A DNA stretch of 58,700 nucleotides, taken from Verrucomicrobiota bacterium (GTDB lineage: Bacteria; Verrucomicrobiota; Verrucomicrobiia; Limisphaerales; UBA9464). The translations under genes and the position numbers were made by a program. How positions within the stretch are numbered: position 1 is the first letter of the stretch; each line of letters opens with the position of its first letter. Shown here piece by piece: positions 49,531 through 58,700 of the stretch. The stretch lies in the NCBI GenBank assembly GCA_016871805.1, contig VHCG01000024.1, positions 1 through 58,700 on the forward strand, in the 5' to 3' direction. The notes below the pieces were generated by a model, which did no database searches, was not told the DNA's origin, and saw nothing but the letters and a program-made list of their open reading frames with translations.

Positions 49531-51006
49531 CTACCGCGCCTCGGCGGTCAGCTCCCGGAGACGGATCCGGAGCCGCTCGAGAACCCCAGGCGGCCGATCC
49601 CCGAGCATCAGGTCCCGACGCTGCAGCGGGTCCCGGACCAGATCGTACAGCTCATCCCGCTCGGGGTTCGGCGACAGCCACTGGAAGTAGCTCCACCGCA
49701 GGTCACGCACGCCTTCGCTGGACGGAATCGAGGCATGCTGGAACCGGTGTTCCACCAGGAAGTCGGTCCGCCAGGAGGTGGGAGACCTCCGCCCCGTCCA
49801 GGGCACCAGACTCCGACCCTGCATCCGGTCCGGTTGCGGAATCCCGGCCCACTCCAGCAGCGTCGGTGCGAGATCGATGTTCAACGCAAGGGCATCGACC
49901 ACCCGGCCCCGGCGCGACGCCGGGAGACGTGGATCGAACAGGATCAGCGGGACGCGGATCGACTCCTCATAGGGAAACCACTTGTCGGCCAGCCCATGCT
50001 CGCCCGCGAACCAGCCGTTGTCGGACGTGAACACGAGGACCGTCGAATCGGCCAGTCCCCGACGTCCGAGTTCCTCGCGGAGACGTCCCACCTCGCGGTC
50101 GATGCCCGTGACGAGCCGGTAGTAGTCCTTGAGCGTCGCCTGCGCCAGGGCGTCGGTCCCGAACCGGGATTTCCAGCGTCGACGCGCCTCCGAGTCCCGG
50201 ACCCACGGGACCATCCGGTCGAAGTCCGCCTCCGTCGCCGAGGCCGGGAACGACAGCCGATCCAGGGCGTAGAGGGATTCGTCGCGACGATCCGGCTCGA
50301 ACTCCCGGTCCTGGCCGTCCCGCGCATGCGGTGCGTTGAAGCTGATCGACAGGCAGAATGGAACCCCGTTCGAGCAGCCCGACAGGAACTCGATCGCCTC
50401 GTCCCCCATCCGGGCCGTCATGTGACGCCGGGACGGATCCGAAGGGTCGATGAACCGGGTTCCCGCCTGACCCGGACGTCCCCGCCAGAAGTCGAAGTCG
50501 TGGGTCCGACGTTCGATCGCTGCAGCGTCCCCGACTCCGAATTTGCCGACGAAGCCGACGCGATAGCCTGCGCGCCGGAGCAGTCCCGGATAGGTCTCGG
50601 CCCACTGCGTCGGCGAAAGACCCCGCACGAAGTCCTCGATCCCGTGGCGTCGTGCGTACTGTCCGGTCAGGAGCGAGGCCCGGCTCGCGCAGCAGATCGG
50701 GGTGGTCACGAACGCATTGCGGAACCGGACCCCCTCCCGGGCCAGCCGGTCGATCTCGGGCGTCCGGATGTACCGGTTGCCCGCACATCCGAGGGCGTCG
50801 AACCGCTGGTCGTCGGTGACGACGACGAGAAGGTTCGGACGCGGTGCCGCGGATACCGCCGATGTCGATGGCCGATCCGGCGCGGCAAGGGCCAACGGCA
50901 ACAGGACTTCGATGGCGAGAAGGAGGCCGATCCAGGCCGCGGCCAACCGCCAGGCGGCGGAGAGACCGACCCACGCACCTGGAGGGGTGCCGGTGGGTGG
51001 GGTCAT
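49531..51006 (-). CDS. secreted sulfatase (Cys-type formylglycine)
   Basis: 491 residues with a long hydrophobic N-terminus (AAWRLAAAWIGLLLAIEVLL). It starts the sulfatase fold at PRPNLLVVVTDDQRFDALGC (metal ligands D65/D66). The FGly motif is C105-C-A-S-R109 in TTPICCASRASLLTGQYARR, that is C-x-A-x-R, so it needs an FGE-type activating enzyme, which is not in the window. Other landmarks: YRVGFVGKFGVGD (Lys), FCLSISFNAPHARDG (His), FTSDNGWFAGEHGLADKWFP (Asp-Asn and Lys). It cleaves sulfate esters of a polysaccharide or small molecule in the periplasm. The ATG at 51006 is preferred; an upstream one (51090) only adds a basic stretch. Confidence 0.9.
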   Translation of the reverse strand: MTPPTGTPPGAWVGLSAAWRLAAAWIGLLLAIEVLLPLALAAPDRPSTSAVSAAPRPNLLVVVTDDQRFDALGCAGNRYIRTPEIDRLAREGVRFRNAFVTTPICCASRASLLTGQYARRHGIEDFVRGLSPTQWAETYPGLLRRAGYRVGFVGKFGVGDAAAIERRTHDFDFWRGRPGQAGTRFIDPSDPSRRHMTARMGDEAIEFLSGCSNGVPFCLSISFNAPHARDGQDREFEPDRRDESLYALDRLSFPASATEADFDRMVPWVRDSEARRRWKSRFGTDALAQATLKDYYRLVTGIDREVGRLREELGRRGLADSTVLVFTSDNGWFAGEHGLADKWFPYEESIRVPLILFDPRLPASRRGRVVDALALNIDLAPTLLEWAGIPQPDRMQGRSLVPWTGRRSPTSWRTDFLVEHRFQHASIPSSEGVRDLRWSYFQWLSPNPERDELYDLVRDPLQRRDLMLGDRPPGVLERLRIRLRELTAEAR

Positions 51007-51056
51007 CCGGGGTTCCAGGTTGGGGTTCCGGTTCCGAGGGAACCGTCGACCGATCC

Positions 51057-52445
51057 TCACGGGCGGGTCATCCGCTGCGGCACGACCCACTGGTCGAACT
51101 GCTCCGCGGTGAGATGGCCCAGCGCGAGGGCCGCCGCCTTGAGGCTGGTGCCCTCTTTCTGGGCCTTCTTCGCGATCGCCGCCGCCTTCTCGTAGCCGAT
51201 GTGCGGGTTGAGCGCGGTGACGTTCATGAGGCTGATGTCGAGGTAGTGCGCCACGACCTCCTCGTTGACCTTGAGCCCCTCGAGGCAGTGGTCGGCGAAG
51301 CTGACCATGGTGTCGGAGAGCAGCCGGATGGAGTTCAGGAAGTTGAACACCATGACGGGATTGAAGACGTTGAGCTCGAAGTTGCCCTGGCTCCCGGCGA
51401 TGCCGATGGCGACGTCGTTGCCCATCACCTGCACGGCGACCATGGTCATGGCCTCGCTCTGGGTGGGATTCACCTTGCCGGGCATGATGGACGAACCGGG
51501 TTCGTTCTCCGGGAGCTGCAGCTCGCGGAGACCACAGCGCGGGCCGGATCCAAGCCAGCGGATGTCGTTGGCGATCTTCATCAGCGATCCGGCCAGGGTG
51601 CGCAGGGCCCCCGAGGCGAACACGAACTCGTCGTGGGCGCTCAGCGCCGCGAACTTGTTCGGGTGGCTGGTGAAGCCCAGACCGGTCAGCTCCGCGATCT
51701 TGCGCGCGGCGCGATCGGCGAACTCCGGATGCGAGTTCAGACCGGTCCCCACCGCGGTCCCGCCGATCGCGAGGTCGAGCAGGCCCGGGAGGACGGTCTC
51801 GAGACGGGCGATGTTGCGGTCGATCAACGACACATAGCCCGAGAACTCCTGTCCAAACGTCACCGGTGTGGCGTCCTGGAGGTGGGTGCGTCCCACCTTC
51901 ACGATGCCGTCGAACGCGACGCGCTTGGCCTCGAGCGCCGCCCGGAACTTCCGGCAGGCCGGAATCAGGCGGTGGACGAGCTCCTCGGCGGCCGCGATGT
52001 GCATCGCCGTGGGGAAGGTGTCGTTCGACGACTGCGACATGTTGACGTCGTCGTTCGGGTGGACGGGCTTCTTGGAACCCATGACCCCGCCGGCCATCTC
52101 GATCGCGCGGTTCGCGATGACCTCGTTGGCATTCATGTTCGACTGCGTCCCGGAACCCGTCTGCCAGATGTGCACCGGGAAGTGCGGGTCGAGCCGGCCG
52201 TCGATGACCTCGTCGGCCGCGGCGGCAATGAGGGCGAGCTTGTCCTCGGACAGCTTGCCGAGGTCGGCATTCACCTGCGCACAGGCCTTCTTGAGGAGCC
52301 CCATGGCCCGGATCACCGCACGGGGCATGACGTCGTGGCCGATGTCGAAGAAGTGGACGCTTCGGGCGGTCTGGGCGCCGTAGTACCTGTCGTTCGGGAC
52401 CTCGATCTGTCCCATCGTATCGGATTCAAGACGTGTCTGGCTCAT
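51057..52445 (-). CDS. fumC: class II fumarate hydratase
   Basis: 462 residues, the normal length for FumC. It converts fumarate to malate in the citric acid cycle, cytoplasmic homotetramer. Key segments: [53 protein letters not shown] ([20 protein letters not shown]) and the signature [20 protein letters not shown]. The N-terminal [20 protein letters not shown] (then QTAR) fixes the start at ATG 52445. Aspartase and argininosuccinate lyase share the fold, but GQIEVP and the spacing favour FumC. Single gene; no TCA partner next to it. Confidence 0.92.
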   Translation of the reverse strand: MSQTRLESDTMGQIEVPNDRYYGAQTARSVHFFDIGHDVMPRAVIRAMGLLKKACAQVNADLGKLSEDKLALIAAAADEVIDGRLDPHFPVHIWQTGSGTQSNMNANEVIANRAIEMAGGVMGSKKPVHPNDDVNMSQSSNDTFPTAMHIAAAEELVHRLIPACRKFRAALEAKRVAFDGIVKVGRTHLQDATPVTFGQEFSGYVSLIDRNIARLETVLPGLLDLAIGGTAVGTGLNSHPEFADRAARKIAELTGLGFTSHPNKFAALSAHDEFVFASGALRTLAGSLMKIANDIRWLGSGPRCGLRELQLPENEPGSSIMPGKVNPTQSEAMTMVAVQVMGNDVAIGIAGSQGNFELNVFNPVMVFNFLNSIRLLSDTMVSFADHCLEGLKVNEEVVAHYLDISLMNVTALNPHIGYEKAAAIAKKAQKEGTSLKAAALALGHLTAEQFDQWVVPQRMTRP

Positions 52446-52578
52446 GGAGGAATGGATCTCCCAGGGACCCATTGTCCCGGGGCCCCACGTTGTACCGGGA
52501 GAGCCTCGGGGCCAGCAATGGAAGTCTGCCGAGCGACCCTCGGTTCGGAAAACCGACCCCAGGTCCCAGCCCCCGCCC

Positions 52579-53763
52579 TCATTTCCCCTTCTTCACGTCG
52601 ATCCGCTTCAGGTCCGACACCCCCAGCTCGAGGAGCTCGGCATTCACATACAGGTCGGTCTCGTAGATCTTGCCCACCGCGTAGGGCGACGCCTTGTGGG
52701 CCCGGACGATGTCGTCGACGGCGAGGGCGTCGAGGGCCAGGGGATCGCGGCTGAAGCGCAGCTCGTTGAGGACGACGGTGTCGTAGAGACGCAGGCTTTC
52801 CTCGCCGCGATACTGGCAGGTCAGGGCGTCGCTGACGCCGAACACGACGCGCGCGAGGAGGTCGTCGAGGGCGCAGATCTCCGGAACGGCCTCCGCCAGG
52901 AGCGCCGGGTTGTTCTGGAAGCGCAGGCTGTTGTCGATGGACCCGAGGGCGAGACCCACCAGCTGACCGTTCACACCGGCCAGGTTGTGGGCCAGGACCG
53001 GGGTGACCGGGATGACCACGGTGAGCTCCTGGGTCAGCAGACGGGTCACATGGGATCGACGACCTGCGTTGAGGTCCTGTCGCTGGTCGAATTCCAGGTC
53101 CCCGGCCACCAGACGGCCGATCACGGGCTTCTCATAGGCCCGGTCGGGATTCGGATCCCATCCGGCCTCCTCGCTCGACCGACAGCGGACCCCGAGGGAC
53201 GCGGCCAGCGCCTGCCAGCCCGCCTGGCGCAGGTCCACCGTGCGCTTGTCCCAGATGACGATCTGCTTCGCAGGATGTCCCGCGGCGAGAAGGGTCTCCA
53301 CGAGCGCCTTCACCACGGCAGGACGGGTACCGCTCATCTCGCCCGCGGCCGAGGTCACCTTGAACCCCACGACGTCGTTGGTCCGGATCAACGCCCGCCA
53401 GGCGTTCGTGATGTCGGCCGTGTCGGCCAGGGCAATGAGGCCGCGCTCGACGAGGCGTCGGACCACGGATGGGTTCGGCACGAACGCCGCGGTGGCGGCG
53501 GGATCCTGGACCGCGAAGACCTCGGCCCGAGGTTTGTTGGTGTTCCCGACAACCGAGGGCGCCGCGGGTTGTGGACCGGCTTCGGCTCCGACGACGGCAT
53601 GGAGGGGTCCGAGAATCGCGAGAATTCCCCGAAGCCCCATCGTGTGCCAAACGCGCCCGAGCATGTGCGCGGAGAAGATGCCGGCCACGGGGACGGATGC
53701 AATGATCCAGCACAGAGCCAGTGCGGAGCGTCGGCCGGGCCGCGATCCCGGGACCAGCGCCAT
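52579..53763 (-). CDS. DUF362-domain protein
   Basis: 394 residues with an N-terminal hydrophobic anchor ([20 protein letters not shown]). The DUF362 core is recognisable: [40 protein letters not shown] (then IWDK), [20 protein letters not shown] (then [16 protein letters not shown]), [20 protein letters not shown] and [23 protein letters not shown]362 proteins are linked to ferredoxin-like or metal-related roles, but no biochemical role is firm; this one lacks an obvious CxxCxxC cluster. Probably periplasmic and membrane-tethered. ATG at 53763; a 110-base gap leads to the small gene on the other strand. Confidence 0.85.
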   Translation of the reverse strand: MALVPGSRPGRRSALALCWIIASVPVAGIFSAHMLGRVWHTMGLRGILAILGPLHAVVGAEAGPQPAAPSVVGNTNKPRAEVFAVQDPAATAAFVPNPSVVRRLVERGLIALADTADITNAWRALIRTNDVVGFKVTSAAGEMSGTRPAVVKALVETLLAAGHPAKQIVIWDKRTVDLRQAGWQALAASLGVRCRSSEEAGWDPNPDRAYEKPVIGRLVAGDLEFDQRQDLNAGRRSHVTRLLTQELTVVIPVTPVLAHNLAGVNGQLVGLALGSIDNSLRFQNNPALLAEAVPEICALDDLLARVVFGVSDALTCQYRGEESLRLYDTVVLNELRFSRDPLALDALAVDDIVRAHKASPYAVGKIYETDLYVNAELLELGVSDLKRIDVKKGK

Positions 53764-53876
53764 GCCGTGTGTTGACAGGAATGAGAAGGCAGGAAATCTG
53801 CTTCCGTCGGGTTGAAATTCCCCAGAGGAGCGTTCGATCCACGGGCGACTTCCTGGGGCCTCGGAGAATCGAGACC

Positions 53877-54035
53877 ATGCAAAAGAGCAACGACCTCGTC
53901 ACTGAAGCCCTCCGCGACACCAAGCACCCCTTCCGGGCTGTCGAGGACCGGCAGAGAAAACCCCAGAAGCACCGTTACGAACGGCGCAAGGCCCGCGAGT
54001 TCCTGAAGCTGGCCGACTGGTCGGAGTCCGACTGA
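53877..54035 (+). CDS. small basic protein of unknown function
   Basis: 52 residues rich in Lys, Arg and Glu (VTEALRDTKHPFRAVEDRQR, KPQKHRYERRKAREFLKLAD, then WSESD). GGAGA lies about 9 bases before the ATG at 53877, and a TTGACA (53772-53777) further upstream could be a -35, though no good -10 follows. It may be a small nucleic-acid-binding or ribosome-associated peptide; that is a guess from composition. It is not fused to neighbours, and 63 bases separate it from the PQQ-like gene. Confidence 0.45.
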   Translation: MQKSNDLVTEALRDTKHPFRAVEDRQRKPQKHRYERRKAREFLKLADWSESD

Positions 54036-54098
54036 TCCCAGCGGATGCGTCCAGATGGACGCTTGCCCTTCCGGGGCCGCGGCGCCGAAAATCACGGC

Positions 54099-55442
54099 AT
54101 GCTGATCCGAGTCCTGGTTCTGTTCCTCGCCACCGCAGGCCTCCTGACCGGTGCCGACTGGCCGGGCTTTCTCGGTCCAACCGGGGACAACCGTTCCCCG
54201 GAGACGAACCTGATCCGGTCCTTTCCCGCATCGGGCCCCACCGTGGTGTTCGACCTCGCCGTGGGCACGGGCTACGCCGCGCCATCGGTTGCCGGGGGAA
54301 AGCTGTTCCTCTTCCACCGGATCGGCGCGACCGAGATCCTCCAGGCGATGGATCCGGTCACCGGACGGATCCTGTGGACCAACGGCTATCCCACCGCATT
54401 CCAGGATCCCTACGGCTACAACAGCGGGCCTCGCTGCGCCCCGCTGGTCTCCAAGGGCACCGTCTTCACCTACGGCGCCGAGGGGAAGCTGAGCGCGTTC
54501 GACACGGCCACCGGACGTCTCCGGTGGCAGCGGGACACGGCCAAGGACTTCGAGGTCCCCGAGGCGTTCTTCGGGGTCGGTTCCTCCCCCATCCTTGAAG
54601 GGGGACGACTGATCGTGATGGTCGGGGGGCAGCCTGATTCCGGGGTCGTGGCGTTCGATCCCGAGACCGGCGCGACGGTCTGGGCCTCGGTGGGCGAGAA
54701 GAACTGGCAGGGTCAGCCCATGCTCGGGTGGCCGGGCGAAGCTCCGATCCAGTGGAAGCGCTGGGAGAAGCAGGCGAGCTACGCCTCCCCCGTCGCCGCC
54801 ACCCTCCACGGAAAACGGGTGGTGCTGTGTCTCATGCGACAGGGGCTCGTCGGCGTTGACCCCGTCCAGGGACAGGTCCTATTCCAGCGCTGGTTCCGCG
54901 CCCGGGTGGAGGAATCGGTCAACGCCGCCAACCCCGTCGTCATGGGCAACGACATCCTGGTGTCCAGCGCCTACTACCGGACCGGATCGCTCCTCCTCCG
55001 GGCGACCAGCGCCCCGATGGCGCTGCAGGAGGTCTGGCGGGGACTCGGCCTCGAGATGCACTGGAGCACGCCGGTCCGGGTCGATGGCCATCTGTACGGG
55101 TTCAGCGGACGCAACGAGCCCGATTCGATGCTCCGATGCCTCGACCTCGCCACCGGCAAGGTGGCCTGGGAACGCGACGAACGCTGGGGGAAGTCCGGCT
55201 CCAGGCAACCTCCGGTGTTCGGACGCGGCTCCCTGATCTGGGCCGATGGCGTCCTCTACGCCCTGGGCGAAGGGGGCCTGGTGGGGATCTTCCAGGCAGA
55301 CAGCCAGAAGTGCCAGGAGCTGGCCCGGTGGCAGGCGCCCTCGCTGCACTACCCCTGCTGGGCCGGACCCGTCCTCTCGGACGGTAGACTCTATCTGCGG
55401 AGCGAAGACCGGCTGGTGGCCCTAGATCTCCGACGCCGATAG
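54099..55442 (+). CDS. secreted PQQ-like beta-propeller protein
   Basis: 447 residues; the signal peptide LIRVLVLFLATAGLLTGADW fixes the ATG at 54099. Then the typical DWPGFLGPTGDNRSPETNLI start and repeat blades: PVTGRILWTNG, TATGRLRWQRDTA, PETGATVWASVGE, DLATGKVAWERDE, and a C-terminal LYLRSEDRLVALDLRRR. It is another member of the same superfamily as 24483-25700 but not close in sequence. No enzymatic residues are evident; such proteins are often scaffolds or outer-membrane/periplasmic factors. It stands alone; the small gene at 53877 is the only close neighbour on this strand. Confidence 0.86.
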   Translation: MLIRVLVLFLATAGLLTGADWPGFLGPTGDNRSPETNLIRSFPASGPTVVFDLAVGTGYAAPSVAGGKLFLFHRIGATEILQAMDPVTGRILWTNGYPTAFQDPYGYNSGPRCAPLVSKGTVFTYGAEGKLSAFDTATGRLRWQRDTAKDFEVPEAFFGVGSSPILEGGRLIVMVGGQPDSGVVAFDPETGATVWASVGEKNWQGQPMLGWPGEAPIQWKRWEKQASYASPVAATLHGKRVVLCLMRQGLVGVDPVQGQVLFQRWFRARVEESVNAANPVVMGNDILVSSAYYRTGSLLLRATSAPMALQEVWRGLGLEMHWSTPVRVDGHLYGFSGRNEPDSMLRCLDLATGKVAWERDERWGKSGSRQPPVFGRGSLIWADGVLYALGEGGLVGIFQADSQKCQELARWQAPSLHYPCWAGPVLSDGRLYLRSEDRLVALDLRRR

Positions 55443-55481
55443 GAGCGCTAGGCAGGTCGGGGAGGCATCCACCCCGGCGTG

Positions 55482-56252
55482 CTAGAACGCCACCTCCGGA
55501 TGGGGTTGGTGGTCGTGGTTCCAGCGCCGTCGGTTCGTGTCCGTGTCCTCCACCAGCTGGGGATTCCGGATCCCGATCACGTGGCCATCCGCGAACAGGA
55601 CATTCGCCCCACCGTTGTGGCGCTGCTTCGACGGGAGGCTGCCGATCGACAGCAGGAACGAATAGTACTGGGGAAACCCCGGTTGCGGCATGGAGTCGGC
55701 CACCGCGATCATGTCGGCCGGAGCCACCACCCTTTCCTCACGCACCTGGGGCACCTCCTCGCCCGGTGCCACCACGAAGCCCAGACCGAGATTGTCCTGC
55801 CATAGGGTCTTCCCGGCCGACCCGATCCCGAACCCATTGTAGCCGTAGCTGACGCCCACGATCTTGTCGGGCCCCGTCGGACCCCGCATGTAGGCGTTGC
55901 CGAACATCCAGACGATCGACTTGTCGACGGGCCACTCGCCCTTGAAGGTCGGACACCGCATCAGATTGGTCGTGTTGCCATGGTTTCGGGCGATCGAGGT
56001 GAACCACGTGTTGGTCGAGTTCGCGTCGACCGTGTAGGGGTAGACCCGGTGGTCCTGGGTGTACATCGCCAGCGCGAGGCCGACCTGTCTCAGGTTGTTC
56101 CGACACTGGGTGCTGAGGGCGGCCGTCTTCGCCCGTGAGAGGGAGGGCAACAGGATGGCCGCGAGGATCGCGATGATCGCGATGACCACGAGGAGCTCGA
56201 TCAGGGTGAACCCCGATCGGATCGCCCGCGGGCTGTTGTGATGCACCTTCAT
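55482..56252 (-). CDS. prepilin-type N-terminal methylation protein with H-x9-DG motif
   Basis: 256 residues. Class III leader [21 protein letters not shown] with Gly14 at the cleavage site and Glu19 (position 5 of the mature protein); then one long N-terminal helix and a globular beta part. The C-terminal [15 protein letters not shown] is the H-x9-DG signature of the DUF1559-like type II secretion/pseudopilin proteins very abundant in PVC bacteria. It is processed by a PilD-type peptidase and assembled or retained in the membrane. ATG at 56252. It is 98 bases downstream of the DUF1501 gene on the same strand. Confidence 0.9.
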   Translation of the reverse strand: MKVHHNSPRAIRSGFTLIELLVVIAIIAILAAILLPSLSRAKTAALSTQCRNNLRQVGLALAMYTQDHRVYPYTVDANSTNTWFTSIARNHGNTTNLMRCPTFKGEWPVDKSIVWMFGNAYMRGPTGPDKIVGVSYGYNGFGIGSAGKTLWQDNLGLGFVVAPGEEVPQVREERVVAPADMIAVADSMPQPGFPQYYSFLLSIGSLPSKQRHNGGANVLFADGHVIGIRNPQLVEDTDTNRRRWNHDHQPHPEVAF

Positions 56253-56350
56253 CCGGCCTCCTCCTGGTATCTAGCCATCGATTCCGGAAAGGAAAGGGGA
56301 ACCTCGGTGTGTCTGGATCCCCTGCCCCACGCGGCGGCCGGGTTTGCCCC

Positions 56351-57823
56351 CTAGAGGATCGCCCGGATCGGCTGGACCTCCTCCACGCCGACCAGCTTCT
56401 GGTCCAGTCCCCCGTAGAAGTAGCTCAGCTGGTTGGGATCGAGTCCCATGAGGTGCAGCACCGTGGCGTGCAGATCCTTCACATGGAGTCGATCCTCCAC
56501 GGCGGCCGAACCCAGCTCGTCGGTCTGCCCCACGCTCACCCCGCCCTTCACCCCGCCTCCGGCCATCCACATGGTGAACCCGTAGGCGTTGTGGTCGCGT
56601 CCGGTCCCCTTCTCGTATTCCGCCGTCGGCTGACGTCCGAACTCGCCCCCCCAGATCACCAGGGTCTCGTCCAGGAGTCCGCGCTGCTTGAGGTCCTGCA
56701 GCAGGCCGGCGATGGGTCGATCGGTGCGGCCCGCGTGGAAATTGTGGTTCCTCTCGAGATCCGAGTGCGCGTCCCAATTGTCGTCGTTATGGGCCCCGCC
56801 GGCGTAGAGCTGGACGAAGCGGACCCCCCGCTCCACCAGACGGCGGGCCAGGAGACAGCGTCGCCCGAACTCCTGGGTCCGGGGGCTGTTGATCCCATAG
56901 AGCTCCCGGGTGGCAGCGCTCTCCCGGCTGAGATCGACGGCCTCGGGCGCGTGGCGCTGCATGTTGAAGGCCAGCTCATAGCTGGCGATCCGGGCGGCGA
57001 GGTTCGAGTTGTCCGGATGCGCCGCGGCATGGTCGGAGTTGTACTCGCGGAGGGAGTCGAGGATCCGACGCTGCATCGGGGCGGTCATGCCCTCCGGACG
57101 CTGCAGATCGAGGATCGGGTCGCCGGCCGACCGGAGCACGGTGCCCTGGTAGCTGGCCGGCATGTAGCCGCTCGACCAGTTCTTGGCCCCGCTGATCGGC
57201 CCCCCGATCGGGTCGAGCATCACGGCAAACCCCGGCAGATTCTCGCTCGCGCTGCCCAGGCCATAGTTGACCCACGACCCTAGACACGGGCTCCCCGACA
57301 GGATCTTCCCGGTGTTCATCTGGAGCATCGCCGAGCCATGGATCGGTGAATCGGCCGTCATGCTGTGCAGGAAGGCGATGTCGTCCACGCAGCGGCCGAC
57401 GTTCGGGAACAGATCGCTGACCTGCTTGCCGCACTGGCCGTAGGGCTTGAAGGCCCACTTCGGGCCGACCACCCGGCCCTCGTTCTTGCGTCCACCCCGG
57501 CCGCACGTCCCCACGGTGATCGTCTTGCCGTCGAGCGGGTACAGGGCCGGCTTGTGGTCGAAGGTGTCCACATGGCTCGGACCGCCATACATGAAGAGGA
57601 AGATGACGCTCTTGGCCCGGGCCGTGCGCATGGGCTGCCGGGGCGCCAGGGGGTTCACGAAGCCGCCAGGCGTCGGCGCCGCCTGGATCCGCGGCAAAAC
57701 CCCATCCCGGGCCATCAATCCGGCCAGCGCCAGCCCCGTGAACCCGGCACCCGCCTCCCAGAGGAATTCACGACGGGTGCGACGACAGAACTGACCACGG
57801 GGGGTGGAGGCATCGGGGTTCAT
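56351..57823 (-). CDS. DUF1501 protein with Tat signal
   Basis: 490 residues. Tat signal CRRTRREFLWEAGAGFTGLA (RRTRREFL). Family landmarks: SVIFLFMYGGPSHVDTFDHK, GRCVDDIAFLHSMTADSPIH, GSPCLGSWVNYGLGSASENL, CLLARRLVERGVRFVQLYAG, VIWGGEFGRQPTAEYEKGTG (then RDHNAYGFTMWMAGGG) and GLDPNQLSYFYGGLDQKL near the end. Reaction unproven; see the first copy at 35678. It lies 13 bases after the PSD1 stop, the same PSD1-DUF1501 order as in 32803-37138 but on the minus strand. ATG at 57823. Confidence 0.9.
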   Translation of the reverse strand: MNPDASTPRGQFCRRTRREFLWEAGAGFTGLALAGLMARDGVLPRIQAAPTPGGFVNPLAPRQPMRTARAKSVIFLFMYGGPSHVDTFDHKPALYPLDGKTITVGTCGRGGRKNEGRVVGPKWAFKPYGQCGKQVSDLFPNVGRCVDDIAFLHSMTADSPIHGSAMLQMNTGKILSGSPCLGSWVNYGLGSASENLPGFAVMLDPIGGPISGAKNWSSGYMPASYQGTVLRSAGDPILDLQRPEGMTAPMQRRILDSLREYNSDHAAAHPDNSNLAARIASYELAFNMQRHAPEAVDLSRESAATRELYGINSPRTQEFGRRCLLARRLVERGVRFVQLYAGGAHNDDNWDAHSDLERNHNFHAGRTDRPIAGLLQDLKQRGLLDETLVIWGGEFGRQPTAEYEKGTGRDHNAYGFTMWMAGGGVKGGVSVGQTDELGSAAVEDRLHVKDLHATVLHLMGLDPNQLSYFYGGLDQKLVGVEEVQPIRAIL

Positions 57824-57836
57824 GGCAGTGAAGGGG

Positions 57837-58700
57837 TCAGTCGAGATACACGAACTCGTTGAGGTTCAGCGCGAGGAGGCAGAAGGCCTCCAGGGCGGCC
57901 CGCGGATCCAGACCCTCCTGTCCGGACAGCGACCCGATGAGACGCAGCCCGCGGTCGAGGTCGTCCCCGGTGGCGGGACGCCCCGTCACGAGGTACAGGG
58001 CGCGGGCGACCTGATCCCGGGGGTCACCGGGGGCCTCCTCTTCCAGCCGTCGGGCCAGACGCGTGGCCTGGTCCCGGACGAAGCGGCTGTTCAACATCCC
58101 CAGCGCCTGGGTGGGCTGGGTGGTGGCAAACCGGACCGGGGTCGAACGATCCGGCTCGGCCAGATCGAATCCCAGGAGGATCGGTGTCAGAAGCGATCGC
58201 TTGACGTGGATGTAGACGCTGCGTCGGACCTGTTCCTCGGGAGGAGCCTTCCCCCATCCACTGCCGGGAACCGATTGTCCGGCGAGCACCTCGGGCGGCA
58301 GGGTCACAAAGACGCCGGGACCGTGCATCGCCCGGTTGACGGGTCCACTCACCCACAGCAGGGAGTCGCGGATTTCCTCGGCCGTGAGCCGTCGCATGTC
58401 GAAGTGCGACAGCGCATCGTTGGCCGGATCCCGCTGGAGGGCCTCCCGGCTGGCGGCCGTGGATCTGCGGTATGCGGCGGAGTTCAGGATCAGGCGATGG
58501 AGGTTCTTCACGCTCCAGCCCTGCTCCATGAACTGCCGGGCCAGCCAGTCGAGCAGTTCAGGATGCGTCGGGGCCTGGCCCTGACGCCCGAAATCGCTCG
58601 GGGTCCTCACGAGGCCCCGTCCGAAATGATGCTGCCACACGCGGTTGACCCAGACGCGGGCCGTGAGGGGGTTCTCCGGGGAGACGATCCAGTCGGCCCC
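57837..58700 (-). CDS. DUF1553 (PSD1) protein, C-terminal part, cut by the window edge
   Basis: The frame is open to base 58700, so the N-terminal cytochrome and DUF1549 domains lie outside; a GTG at 58640 is internal (within ENPLTARVWVNRVWQHHFGR). Visible are the DUF1553 motifs QHHFGRGLVRTPSDFGRQGQ, PTHPELLDWLARQFMEQGWS (then VKNLHRLILNSAAYR), DPANDALSHFDMRRLTAEEI (then RDSLLWVSG) and YIHVKRSLLTPILLGFD. It is a partner of the DUF1501 gene 13 bases downstream. Function as for the copy at 32803; substrate unknown. Confidence 0.88.
   Translation of the reverse strand, partial: GADWIVSPENPLTARVWVNRVWQHHFGRGLVRTPSDFGRQGQAPTHPELLDWLARQFMEQGWSVKNLHRLILNSAAYRRSTAASREALQRDPANDALSHFDMRRLTAEEIRDSLLWVSGPVNRAMHGPGVFVTLPPEVLAGQSVPGSGWGKAPPEEQVRRSVYIHVKRSLLTPILLGFDLAEPDRSTPVRFATTQPTQALGMLNSRFVRDQATRLARRLEEEAPGDPRDQVARALYLVTGRPATGDDLDRGLRLIGSLSGQEGLDPRAALEAFCLLALNLNEFVYLD

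Noticed and set aside
49531..50030. Continuation of the phosphoribosyltransferase frame through the sulfatase gene
   Set aside because: The residues after 49500 do not match the family and are antisense to a well-supported sulfatase, so the gene is treated as truncated.
52444..53775. Open frame of 443 codons on the plus strand
   Set aside because: Antisense to the DUF362 gene, which has recognisable family segments.

Overview
The window is GC-rich (sampled lines run about 63-73% GC) and carries about 38 protein-coding genes, one gene remnant, several intergenic repeat families, and no tRNA or rRNA that I could see. The gene content is typical of the PVC superphylum: two PSCyt1/DUF1549/DUF1553 + DUF1501 gene pairs, two PVC-type membrane-bound dehydrogenase/heme proteins, an FG-GAP/ASPIC-UnbV protein, a sulfatase with a Cys-type active site, PQQ-like propellers, and a prepilin-type protein ending in an H-x9-DG motif. 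Together with the repeat families, this suggests Verrucomicrobiota (possibly Limisphaerales/Pedosphaera-like) more than Planctomycetota. That placement is an inference.

Layout. 1-1543: the 3' part of an aldo/keto reductase gene, translationally coupled to an RluA-type pseudouridine synthase. 1682-6322: a giant secreted fusion (isochorismatase-like + ThuA-like + PVC propeller + HEAT + cytochrome c). 6323-6621: hairpin-rich intergenic repeats. 6622-8939 (minus): a 2-hydroxyacid dehydrogenase and a secreted unknown. 9111-12606: a tightly coupled trio (GT39-like glycosyltransferase, BNR/sialidase-like protein, polytopic membrane protein). 12563-16315: a lipoprotein, a Cys-rich membrane peptide coupled to a LolA-like protein, then recO, ybeY and a MoxR ATPase on the minus strand. 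16621-23274 (minus): a large FG-GAP protein and a PVC heme protein in one operon. 23568-30014: an aldose-epimerase-like enzyme, a PQQ-like propeller with a HEAT/jelly-roll protein, and a TolB-PA-M28-PDZ peptidase. 30131-37138: a sugar-dehydrogenase-like propeller with three heme motifs, coupled to a PSD1 protein and a DUF1501 protein. 37380-38516: a lactonase-family propeller.

38586-43741 is the most coherent metabolic locus: a dimethylglycine/sarcosine-dehydrogenase-like FAD + GcvT enzyme, divergent from phnW (2-aminoethylphosphonate-pyruvate transaminase) and a PbfA-like class III PLP enzyme. It looks like a 2-aminoethylphosphonate (and possibly N-methylated or hydroxylated derivative) catabolic unit. 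44004-48025 is a LolD-like ABC ATPase with a very large FtsX-type permease. 48425-49530 holds a hydrolase and a truncated phosphoribosyltransferase. The rest contains a sulfatase, fumC, a DUF362 protein, a small basic peptide, a PQQ-like propeller, a prepilin-like protein, and a second DUF1501/PSD1 pair that runs off the right edge.

Three intergenic repeat families stand out: (i) inverted-repeat elements of about 200 bp whose arms contain CTCCGTGTCTCCGCGTC-like sequence, with solo arms; (ii) tandem hairpins built on GTGATGCAG/CTGCATCAC; (iii) a 99-bp (33-codon) tandem duplication at the 5' end of a PSD1 gene. I saw no CRISPR array, no insertion sequence with a transposase, and no recognisable defence island.
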